This document shows, one piece after another, positions 26,240 to 33,865 of a DNA stretch of 52,370 nucleotides (position 1 is the stretch's first letter; each line of letters begins with the position of its first letter). The notes under the pieces were generated by a model. That model was not told the DNA's origin, searched no databases, and saw nothing but the letters and a program-made list of their open reading frames with translations. Location of the stretch: contig JAIXKS010000007.1 in assembly GCA_026928325.1 (NCBI GenBank), positions 160,631-213,000 on the forward strand. The letters run 5' to 3'. This stretch comes from Chitinophagales bacterium. Lineage in GTDB: Bacteria; Bacteroidota; Bacteroidia; Chitinophagales; Saprospiraceae. The position numbers and the translations under genes were made by a program.

Positions 26240-27256
26240 ATGTCTAAAACAAAAAAATACTTGATTGCTTGTGGCATACTTTTGATACTGATTGTCATCG
26301 GTTCTCTATTCAAATCCAATCAATATGTCGTCAACGTTTCAACTGAAATCAATGCACCGATTAATTTTGTATTTAATGCAATCAACGACCTGAGTTATCA
26401 AGAAGATTGGAATGCAAAGGCTTCTTTAGACACGTCATTTCATGTTGATTGTGATGATCACGCTCGTGGTAGAGGCGCATCATGCAGTTATAAAAGCAAA
26501 TTGTATGGTGATGGAGTCATTCGAATCCTCGAATCGACTGCCAATGACAGTTTAGTCATGACCGAAGTTTCTAATGAGCATGCTACTAAGCTTATTCGAT
26601 ACATTTTAAAAGGTGATGGCGACAATAAATCTACCGTTTTCGTAACAGGAACCAGCGCATCTGGATGGATAACCAATCTTTGGAATTTTATTCACAAATG
26701 GAAACTCAAAAAACACCTCAATCACCAATTAGATAATTTGCAAGTATTTGTACAAGATCGATATATCAACAAGATTTATTCCGGCTATCCTATCGAACAA
26801 GCATCGCTCGATCAAAAATTTTTCCTTATACAAAAGGCGGAAATAAACCTCTCCAATACCGAGGCATACTATACGCAAAACATGAGCGCGCTATATCAAA
26901 CAGCTTTAGACAACAAGCTGATCGTCAGCGGAATGCCATGCGCATTATATTATAGTTGGGACGAATCCCTAGGCAAGACCGAGATGGCAGCAGCCATTCC
27001 GACCCTATCTGAATTATTCATAGCCAATACACAGACCACCCATATATCACCAGGTAGTGCTCTGAAAGCTGTATATAAAGGAGATAAAAAAGACATTCGT
27101 AAGGTACATGAGGCCATACAAGATTATATGCTGGATCATCATCTTCAGGTTATTTTTCCTATAATCGAAGAGTATATGACGACACCCACACAAGAACCAG
27201 ATCCATCTAAATGGACAACCAACATATATTATTATTATTCAGAAGAGCAACACTAA
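26240..27256 (+). CDS. Membrane-anchored SRPBCC (START-like) and GyrI-like two-domain protein
   Basis: A 338-residue protein. One N-terminal membrane helix (about 7-25) is followed by a polyketide-cyclase/SRPBCC domain (about 33-165) with VNVSTEINAPINFVFNAIND and QEDWNAKA, then a C-terminal GyrI-like small-molecule-binding domain (about 185-335). This pairing is common in Bacteroidota and may bind a hydrophobic ligand; no reaction is known. It ends 9 bp before pabB and appears to lead that operon. Why it would be tied to p-aminobenzoate synthesis is unclear. Confidence 0.75.
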   Translation: MSKTKKYLIACGILLILIVIGSLFKSNQYVVNVSTEINAPINFVFNAINDLSYQEDWNAKASLDTSFHVDCDDHARGRGASCSYKSKLYGDGVIRILESTANDSLVMTEVSNEHATKLIRYILKGDGDNKSTVFVTGTSASGWITNLWNFIHKWKLKKHLNHQLDNLQVFVQDRYINKIYSGYPIEQASLDQKFFLIQKAEINLSNTEAYYTQNMSALYQTALDNKLIVSGMPCALYYSWDESLGKTEMAAAIPTLSELFIANTQTTHISPGSALKAVYKGDKKDIRKVHEAIQDYMLDHHLQVIFPIIEEYMTTPTQEPDPSKWTTNIYYYYSEEQH

Positions 27257-27265
27257 TTGACTTTG

Positions 27266-28252
27266 ATGAATCATCCACAAGTAGAGAAAGTACCCTATTG
27301 GCAAAAAGAGATGAATCGTCTGGGAAAAGCCGGAATTCCTTTCTTATTCATCCTCGATTTCGAATTAAACAAGCCAAAAATCATTCCCTTAGAGGATATG
27401 GAGGAAAATGTCTTTTTCAAACTTAATGAATTTCAAAATTACAATAGAGAGGCTGCACCTAGGAAGCAGCTTATTTTCAAGCCGACGCCCATCACTTTAG
27501 ACCAATACAAAAAAGCTTTTATTGAAGTACAAAAGGAAATTCAATTTGGCAATTCTTTTTTGCTAAACCTCACCTTTCCGACTCCCGTTAAAAGCAACTA
27601 TACGCTTAAAGAAATTTTCAATGTAGCTCCTGCACGATACAAACTCTATTACAAAGGCCAATTTACCGTTTTCTCACCTGAGATTTTTGTGCAAATCAAA
27701 GATGGAAAAATCCGTACTTTCCCGATGAAAGGTACGATAGATGCAGACCTACCAGATGCAGAAAATACAATCCTTCAAGATAAAAAAGAGTCTGCCGAGC
27801 ATTATACAATTACTGACTTATTGCGCAACGATCTAAGTATGGTTGCCCATCATGTCGAAGTCAAGCGATTTCGGTATATCGAAAAATTACAAACCCAATC
27901 TAAAAATCTATTGCAGGTTAGTTCGGAAATCGAAGGAACGCTTCCGGATGGTTTTCAAGCTAATTTGGGTGATATATTTAGAATATTACTTCCCGCCGGA
28001 AGCATCTCTGGAGCCCCAAAAAAGAAAACTGTAGAGATTATTCAGGCTTGCGAACAAGATGAACGATCCTATTACACAGGTGTTTTTGGCGTATTTGATG
28101 GCACCAATCTAGATTCCGCAGTGATGATTCGGTTTTTAGAACAGCGAGGAGAACAACTTATTTATCGCAGCGGCTGTGGCATTACGGCAATGAGTGACTG
28201 CGAAGCTGAATACCAAGAAATGATTGATAAAGTTTATGTCCCTATTCATTGA
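27266..28252 (+). CDS. pabB: Aminodeoxychorismate synthase component I
   Basis: Converts chorismate and ammonia to 4-amino-4-deoxychorismate in folate synthesis. The 328-residue protein is the short PabB form without the N-terminal domain. It carries the chorismate-binding signatures FPMKGTID, LLRNDLSMVAHHVEVK, PAGSISGAPKKKTVEII, YYTGVFG and YRSGCGITAMSD. ATG 27266 is preferred over TTG 27257. Its end overlaps the start of the pabC-like gene by 17 bp, so they are translationally coupled. No pabA amidotransferase is in the window. Confidence 0.93.
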   Translation: MNHPQVEKVPYWQKEMNRLGKAGIPFLFILDFELNKPKIIPLEDMEENVFFKLNEFQNYNREAAPRKQLIFKPTPITLDQYKKAFIEVQKEIQFGNSFLLNLTFPTPVKSNYTLKEIFNVAPARYKLYYKGQFTVFSPEIFVQIKDGKIRTFPMKGTIDADLPDAENTILQDKKESAEHYTITDLLRNDLSMVAHHVEVKRFRYIEKLQTQSKNLLQVSSEIEGTLPDGFQANLGDIFRILLPAGSISGAPKKKTVEIIQACEQDERSYYTGVFGVFDGTNLDSAVMIRFLEQRGEQLIYRSGCGITAMSDCEAEYQEMIDKVYVPIH

Positions 28253-28832
28253 AAGTATAAAAATTCTCAACGGCAGATGTTACAACTTACCTGCTCATGA
28301 AAAGCGCATGCATCAAGTGATGCAGAAGGTCTTCAATAGTTCCAAGCGCATCCGCATAAAGGAATATATTCAATTACCACCTGAATTAATGCAAGGCTTG
28401 ATAAAAGCAAGGATTACATATAGTCACAATATATTGGATATTAATTATCAACCATATACAATTAGAAGCATCCAATCAGCTAAACTCGTATATAATGACG
28501 ACATCAGTTATCCTTACAAATCCGTGGATCGAACTGCTTTACTTGCCCTTTATGAGCAAAGGAAAGCGTGTGACGAGATTATCATTATTAAAAACGGACT
28601 AGTAACAGATGCTTTGAATTATAATCTAGTCTTCCAAAAGGATGATCATTTTTATACGCCCAAAGCACCATTACTGCAAGGAACACGTCGTAGTCTACTC
28701 TTAAAAAAAGGGATTCTCAATATGAAAAACATAGATGTAGCATCCTTAGAACAATATGATAGTGTTCATTTTATCAATGCCATGACTAATTTGAAGCAAT
28801 GTCACATAATGGTTAAGGATATTCGGATGTGA
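28236..28832 (+). CDS. pabC: Aminodeoxychorismate lyase-like class IV aminotransferase
   Basis: Probably releases p-aminobenzoate and pyruvate from aminodeoxychorismate. The 198-residue protein is short for class IV PLP enzymes but has the lysine region YPYKSVDRTALLALYEQRK, IIIIKNGLVTDALNYNLVF in place of the usual E-x-x-x-x-N segment, and PLLQGTRRSLLL for substrate binding. The first part starts MSLFIESIKILNGRCYNL. It overlaps pabB and completes the pathway branch. Function is assigned partly from context. Confidence 0.85.
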   Translation: MSLFIESIKILNGRCYNLPAHEKRMHQVMQKVFNSSKRIRIKEYIQLPPELMQGLIKARITYSHNILDINYQPYTIRSIQSAKLVYNDDISYPYKSVDRTALLALYEQRKACDEIIIIKNGLVTDALNYNLVFQKDDHFYTPKAPLLQGTRRSLLLKKGILNMKNIDVASLEQYDSVHFINAMTNLKQCHIMVKDIRM

Positions 28833-28874
28833 GGTGGGATTATAAATAGAAAATTGATGAATTCGTGATAAACC

Positions 28875-29201
28875 TTATGCTTTGATTCTATTGTTTTTTA
28901 TGAGAATTCCTCTTACTTCTTTTTCCAATCTATTGGTTATATTTGCAAGTAAAGGGATTGCCCTACCTTTGTCAAATCCATTTAATATTACCTAAATAAC
29001 GCATTCTTCTCGACCTTCTTCTCTGTCCTCGTTTTTAATTTTTTCTACTATTTTTTGATAAGTTGTCATGATTTTCTGTTATATTGATTCAGGAATTGAT
29101 GCTATTGCTTTTCCTAGATCATGCGACTCCATTTCTGATTATTTCAAAAATATCTTTCAAATCACAAATTTGTCATGGATGTTGTTAATCTCGTTAGCCA
29201 T
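28875..29201 (-). pseudogene. Decayed Rpn-type (PD-(D/E)XK) nuclease/transposase-like gene
   Basis: Reading the minus strand from ATG 29201 gives MANEINNIHDKFVI followed by stops and frame loss; further down, one frame gives MTTYQKIVEKIKNEDREEGR, a TAG stop, then VILNGFDKGRAIPLLANITN and EKEV to a TAA at 28875-28877. The two ends match the N-terminus (HDKFFKE) and C-terminus (FDKGLSI..IANITNLS) of Bacteroidota Rpn family proteins (recombination-promoting nuclease, formerly YhgA-like transposase). The nuclease core of about 200 residues is mostly deleted. A TATATTTG promoter-like motif remains at 29242-29249. The rest of the 674-bp gap (28833-29506) contains nothing else I recognise. Confidence 0.65.
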
Positions 29202-29241
29202 GTATATTTTATAACTGGTTCAATCTTATTCTATCATGTAG

Positions 29242-29249
29242 CAAATATA
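29242..29249 (-). promoter_or_regulatory. Putative -7 element of the Rpn pseudogene
   Basis: CAAATATA on the plus strand, TATATTTG on the minus strand, 41 bp before the ATG of the decayed gene. Confidence 0.4.
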
Positions 29250-29459
29250 GTATTTATATGTGAAAGGCTGTAAAAAATGTTTCTGGGTTGCACCTTCAAG
29301 GGTGTACAAGGCTTCATTTCCACAATTAAGAAGGAAGAAAGCTTTTTATTTGCTTGCCTCTTATATTTAAAAAACCATTATAATCAAGCAGCGAATTAGA
29401 AAATTAACTAAAAAATATATTTGGATGAGTTTTGGTATTAACATATTAAAACAATCTAT

Positions 29460-29467
29460 TATCTTTG
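29460..29467 (+). promoter_or_regulatory. Putative -7 promoter element of mscL
   Basis: TATCTTTG, 39 bp before the mscL ATG, with TTTG at 29431-29434 upstream at a rather long spacing of 25 bp. Confidence 0.45.
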
Positions 29468-29506
29468 TCTATGAAATATATTTTTTAACATAAAAATTAG
29501 AGTATC

Positions 29507-29908
29507 ATGTTTAAAGAATTTAAGGAATTTGCTCTTAAAGGCAATTTAATTGACATTGCCGTTGGTCTTGCTATGGCTGCCGCATTTGCCAAAGTCACTG
29601 ATAGTTTTGTAGATGGTATTTTTATGCCTATTGTTGGCAAGATTTTCCAAATTGGTGATTTATCTGCTTGGAAAATTGTACTGAGTGCAGCCTCTACCGG
29701 TGCTGATGGTGAGGCTATTCCAGAAATAGCTATTCAATATGGTAGCTTGATCAGTGCATTCATAAACTTTCTTATTATTGCTTTTGCAATGTTCTTGATT
29801 ATTAAAGCAATTAATGCTACTAAAAAAGTTGAAGAACCAGCACCTGCACCTGCCGGCCCAACTCAAGAAGAATTGTTAGCTGAAATCAGAGATTTATTGA
29901 AGAAATAA
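29507..29908 (+). CDS. mscL: Large-conductance mechanosensitive channel MscL
   Basis: A pressure-relief channel of the inner membrane that opens under hypo-osmotic shock. At 133 residues it has the normal length. The amphipathic N-terminus MFKEFKEFALKGNLIDIAVGL is highly conserved, TM1 runs to about residue 45, a periplasmic loop follows, TM2 is at about 84-105 (FINFLIIAFAMFLIIKA), and the cytoplasmic helix ends with TQEELLAEIRDLLKK. A strong terminator follows. It is convergent with the PorE-like gene. Confidence 0.96.
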   Translation: MFKEFKEFALKGNLIDIAVGLAMAAAFAKVTDSFVDGIFMPIVGKIFQIGDLSAWKIVLSAASTGADGEAIPEIAIQYGSLISAFINFLIIAFAMFLIIKAINATKKVEEPAPAPAGPTQEELLAEIRDLLKK

Positions 29909-29929
29909 ACCTTAGATTTTCCTTAACTA

Positions 29930-29966
29930 AAAATGCCTATGAGCGATTTTTGCTTGTAGGCATTTT
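29930..29966 (+). terminator. Rho-independent terminator after mscL
   Basis: AAAATGCCTA (29930-29939) pairs with TAGGCATTTT (29957-29966), extended inward by TGAGC/GCTTG with two wobble pairs, and followed by a T run. It could also act for the convergent PorE-like gene. Confidence 0.85.
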
Positions 29967-30029
29967 TTATTATTTTTTTATCCTGATACAAAAGCCTTTC
30001 TTTCCTTGACACTCTGGCTTTTGACTGAT

Positions 30030-32006
30030 TTATTTTACAATTTTGAAGGTTGTTCTTCTATTGATTTGATGTTGTGCTTCGGTACATTTTTCACAAATAC
30101 AGGTTTCCAAAAGCATGGAGGCACCATATCCCTTAGGAATTAGTCGGTCAGACGGGATTTGCTTACTGATAAGATAGTCCACTACGGATTGAGCTCGTTT
30201 TTGGGACAGGTCTTGATTGTAATCGTTCTCTCCTCGACAGTCAGTGTGGCTCGATAGTTGAATCTTTATTTGTGGATTATCTTGCATTAGCCTTGCTAAA
30301 TAGTCCAACGCTGGTTTGGCTGCTTCTTTTATATCCCATTTGTCATAGTCATAGTATATATTATCAAGAATAATCTCCTTATCCTCATAGATTTTATTTA
30401 GGATAGCTGTTAGGTTGATGGTAATCGTATGCGTGGTAGTATCGTAGGTTAGATTTTTCGTATTGAATTCTAAGACACTGTTGAGGTAACCAGCTTTAGC
30501 AGCTACTAATCGGTAGAAAGTTTCGGGAGTTACTTCAGCAACAAAAAAGCCATTAGCATCGGTGTTGTTGCTTATGATTCGCTTTCCTGATTCATCAGTT
30601 ATGTTAATTAGACTATTGCCTAATGGCTTGTTGGCTACGACACCAGAATTGGGATCGTCGGGAGTTTTAAATTCAGGTGTGTAGGTATTGACCGTGATGA
30701 ATACCGATTTTTTAATGGCGATTGGTTCTTCAGGTTTAGTGGTTTTGGGTACGAACTCTTGAAATTTATAGATATCATCCTTACCACTGCCCTGCCTAGA
30801 AGAAACTAAGAAGCCTTCTTTTACAGTGCCAGCTTTGGGCTTAGCGTTTCTGTCTATGACGAATGAAAAATCATCACCTCCACTATTGACCGGATATCCC
30901 ATGTTTTCTGGTTGCGACCAACTACCATCACCCTTGAGGTAGGCTTTAAAGATATCGTATCCTCCCATACCCGGCCAGAAATCTGATGAAAAATAGAGGG
31001 TATCGCCATCCGTTACCGGAAATTTTTCATTGCCTTGGCTATTAATGTAAGCTGGAAGTTTTTCCGGTTGAGAAAAAGTACCATCTCGGCGGATTTCCGA
31101 ATAGTATAAATCCGAAGTACCTCCAGGCGCCTCAATATCGGCTACAAAAATCAAGACTTCTTCTTGCTCAAAAAGCGCCGGCTGGCCATAATTGACCTTA
31201 TCCATCACAAAAGGAAGTACTTCCGGCTCTGACCACGAACCGTCTATCTTATAAGAAACCATGAGCTTACAATATGCATCGGCATTTTGTTCGTTAGCAC
31301 ATCTTGTGAAATATACCGTATTCATATCTGACGTAAAACATGCTGCACCTTCATTGGCATCCGAATTGATTATCGGATCAAAACTTCTAACTTCCGATCC
31401 CGTCTTAAACATGACGAAAATATCTGAAAATTTTTCGCCCGTCCATTTATAAACACTGCTTCCCGTAGCTTCTTTACGCTCCGAGGTAAACACTAAAAAT
31501 TGATTATCATAAATAACAGGTGCATATTCTGAAACCGTCGTATTTTGGTTGAGTCGATCGATTTTATAAGGTTTTGGCTCATCTCTAAGGCTTTGAGCAT
31601 AGCGACAAATCGAGATTTCTCTTTCTATCTCTTGTTTGCGTTGGGTCGCTTCTTCAATCCTTCGATATACCTCAATTGCGGCCTCGTATTCTTCAAGATT
31701 TTTGAGAACTTTTGCATACATGGTCAACGCTTCAACACCATAATCATTTTCAGTAGCAAGTTGCAACCAAGATTTGGCAGCTTCATAGTCTAGGATTTTT
31801 AGATAAGATTGGCCAATGAGGAAAGATTTTCTAGCCTTTTGTTGCTTTGAACTAGTTTTTTGGTATTCCTTTTCAAGTAAATCTATAGCCGTAGCGTATT
31901 GCTTCCTTTCATAGGCTAATTCTCCAGTCTTGACGCTTTGGGTAAAGGAACAAGAGAAGATGGTCATCATCAAGAGCCCTGAAAATAGGAAATATAAACA
32001 TCGCAT
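30030..32006 (-). CDS. PorE-like OmpA lipoprotein (TPR, PD40 propeller, CRD, OmpA domain)
   Basis: A 658-residue outer-membrane lipoprotein from ATG 32006, with signal MRCLYFLFSG and lipobox TIFSC. Domains in order: TPR-type helices (about 25-125), a PD40/WD40-like beta propeller (about 140-400; PVTDGDTLYFSSDFWPGMGGYDIF is a clear repeat), a carboxypeptidase regulatory-like domain (about 425-525; DANGFFVAEV) and an OmpA peptidoglycan-binding domain (about 550-655; IQLSSHTDCRGENDYNQ, NRRTTFKI). This order is that of PorE, a type IX secretion/gliding component anchoring the machinery to peptidoglycan. Saprospiria carry several paralogues, so PorE itself is not certain. The start given in a longer frame at 32057 would hide the signal. 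Confidence 0.8.
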   Translation of the reverse strand: MRCLYFLFSGLLMMTIFSCSFTQSVKTGELAYERKQYATAIDLLEKEYQKTSSKQQKARKSFLIGQSYLKILDYEAAKSWLQLATENDYGVEALTMYAKVLKNLEEYEAAIEVYRRIEEATQRKQEIEREISICRYAQSLRDEPKPYKIDRLNQNTTVSEYAPVIYDNQFLVFTSERKEATGSSVYKWTGEKFSDIFVMFKTGSEVRSFDPIINSDANEGAACFTSDMNTVYFTRCANEQNADAYCKLMVSYKIDGSWSEPEVLPFVMDKVNYGQPALFEQEEVLIFVADIEAPGGTSDLYYSEIRRDGTFSQPEKLPAYINSQGNEKFPVTDGDTLYFSSDFWPGMGGYDIFKAYLKGDGSWSQPENMGYPVNSGGDDFSFVIDRNAKPKAGTVKEGFLVSSRQGSGKDDIYKFQEFVPKTTKPEEPIAIKKSVFITVNTYTPEFKTPDDPNSGVVANKPLGNSLINITDESGKRIISNNTDANGFFVAEVTPETFYRLVAAKAGYLNSVLEFNTKNLTYDTTTHTITINLTAILNKIYEDKEIILDNIYYDYDKWDIKEAAKPALDYLARLMQDNPQIKIQLSSHTDCRGENDYNQDLSQKRAQSVVDYLISKQIPSDRLIPKGYGASMLLETCICEKCTEAQHQINRRTTFKIVK

Positions 32007-32120
32007 AGGCTTATTGTCACAATTTGTATTGACGAATAAAACCCGAAAGATAATCAAAATGTTGTATTCGTTGGCTTAGAATCCTAAACTAATTGTATCA
32101 ACGTCACACTAATACAAAAA

Positions 32121-33662
32121 TTACATCGGCATATTTCCGTGTTTTCGCCTTGGCAACAATACCTTTTTATTAACGAGCATCGAAAACGACTTAATGAGTT
32201 TGCGTCTTGTATCTCTTGGTATAATGACTTCATCTATAAAACCTCTAGCAGCTGCTCGGTATGGATTGGCAAACTTATCTTGATATTCTGTTTCTTTTTC
32301 TTTGAGCTTTTCTTGAGGATTGTCCGCTTTTGCTATTTCGGATTTAAAAATAATCTCACTGGCTCCCTTCGCACCCATCACGGCAATCTCGGCTGTAGGC
32401 CAAGCATAATTCATGTCTGCACCGATATGCTTGGAATTCATCACATCATACGCTCCTCCATAAGCTTTACGAGTTATCACCGTAATACGCGGAACCGTTG
32501 CATCACTAAAGGCATAAAGCAATTTGGCTCCATTGGTGATGATGGCATTCCATTCTTGATCTGTTCCTGGTAAAAACCCGGGGACATCGACTAATACCAG
32601 CATCGGGATATTGAAGCAATCGCAAAACCGCACAAATCTTGCACCCTTTTTCGAGCTTTCGACATCCAAGACTCCCGCCAAAGCATAGGGTTGATTTGCA
32701 ATGATTCCTATTGATTTTCCACCTAAACGAGCAAAACCCACGACAATATTTTCAGCATAATTTTCGTGAATTTCAAAGAAACTGTCTCTATCAACAATGC
32801 CATCAATAACCGACTTCATATCATAAGGTTGCATCGGATTATCAGGAATAATCGTCATCAACTCTTCTCTGTATTCATCCTCCAAATCATAGGGTACATC
32901 TTTGGCCTTTTCATTGCAATTTTGAGGCATATAGGACAACAATTGCTTGATTTGTCGGATACAATCTAGGTCATTGGCGGCAACGCAATGCGTCACTCCA
33001 CTCTTAGTCGCATGAGTCATGGCGCCGCCCAAATCTTCGGAGGATACTTCTTCGTTAGTCACGGTTTTGACTACGTTGGGTCCTGTTACAAACATATAGG
33101 ATGAGTTCTCAACCATGACGATAAAATCTGTAATCGCTGGCGAATAAACTGCACCTCCTGCACATGGCCCCATAATCGCAGACAACTGAGGAATCACACC
33201 GGAGGCGCGCGTATTGCGATAGAAGATATCTGCATAGCCTCCTAAACTATTGACACCTTCTTGTATCCGTGCTCCACCCGAATCATTCAGACCAATGACC
33301 GGCGCCCCGTTTTCGATCGCTAAATCCATGATTCGGCAGATTTTTTCGGCATGAGTTTCGGATAAAGCACCGCCAAAAACCGTAAAGTCTTGGGCAAATA
33401 CATAAACTAAACGACCATCAATCGTACCAAATCCAGTCACGACACCATCACCGGGATATTGCAACTTTTCCATACCAAAATCATAGGAGCGATGTTCTTT
33501 GAGCATTCCGATTTCTTCAAAAGAATTTCTGTCAAGCAGCAATTCGACCCGTTCTCGAGCGGTCAACTTGCCTTTAGCATGTTGTTTTTCAATACGATCT
33601 GCACCGCCACCGAGTAGTGCCATCGACATTTTATCGTTCAACTTTTTGATTTTATCGTCCAT
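32121..33662 (-). CDS. Acyl-CoA (propionyl/methylmalonyl-type) carboxylase beta subunit
   Basis: The 513-residue carboxyltransferase subunit of a biotin-dependent acyl-CoA carboxylase. [68 protein letters not shown] and [28 protein letters not shown] are diagnostic of the PccB/MmdA-type group. Substrate is probably propionyl-CoA, but methylmalonyl-CoA decarboxylase subunits are similar. No biotin carboxylase or biotin carrier gene adjoins it. A promoter-like TATTTTTG with a well spaced -33 TTG precedes it. Confidence 0.9.
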   Translation of the reverse strand: MDDKIKKLNDKMSMALLGGGADRIEKQHAKGKLTARERVELLLDRNSFEEIGMLKEHRSYDFGMEKLQYPGDGVVTGFGTIDGRLVYVFAQDFTVFGGALSETHAEKICRIMDLAIENGAPVIGLNDSGGARIQEGVNSLGGYADIFYRNTRASGVIPQLSAIMGPCAGGAVYSPAITDFIVMVENSSYMFVTGPNVVKTVTNEEVSSEDLGGAMTHATKSGVTHCVAANDLDCIRQIKQLLSYMPQNCNEKAKDVPYDLEDEYREELMTIIPDNPMQPYDMKSVIDGIVDRDSFFEIHENYAENIVVGFARLGGKSIGIIANQPYALAGVLDVESSKKGARFVRFCDCFNIPMLVLVDVPGFLPGTDQEWNAIITNGAKLLYAFSDATVPRITVITRKAYGGAYDVMNSKHIGADMNYAWPTAEIAVMGAKGASEIIFKSEIAKADNPQEKLKEKETEYQDKFANPYRAAARGFIDEVIIPRDTRRKLIKSFSMLVNKKVLLPRRKHGNMPM

Positions 33663-33681
33663 TTTGGTATCTTTAAGTGTG

Positions 33682-33689
33682 CAAAAATA
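33682..33689 (-). promoter_or_regulatory. Putative promoter of the carboxylase gene
   Basis: TATTTTTG on the minus strand (CAAAAATA on plus) with a minus-strand TTG at 33711-33713, 21 bp upstream, 19 bp before the ATG. Confidence 0.5.
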
Positions 33690-33815
33690 CTCAAATTATC
33701 CTATTCTCTGCAAAAACAAAATAGAATTGTCAGGATTAAGGCTGTAACGCCACAAATTTTAAGCAAAAAAATTATCAATCCTTTTATATTATCATGTTGT
33801 GCATTTTAAAAGTCG

Positions 33816-33823
33816 TATATTTG
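33816..33823 (+). promoter_or_regulatory. Putative promoter of alaS
   Basis: TATATTTG followed by CACC, 42 bp before ATG 33866, with TTG at 33797-33799 16 bp upstream. It has the same core as the DUF3822 promoter candidate. Confidence 0.55.
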
Positions 33824-33865
33824 CACCATTTTTGATTATTTCTATATAAATCCGTAGATAAAGTG

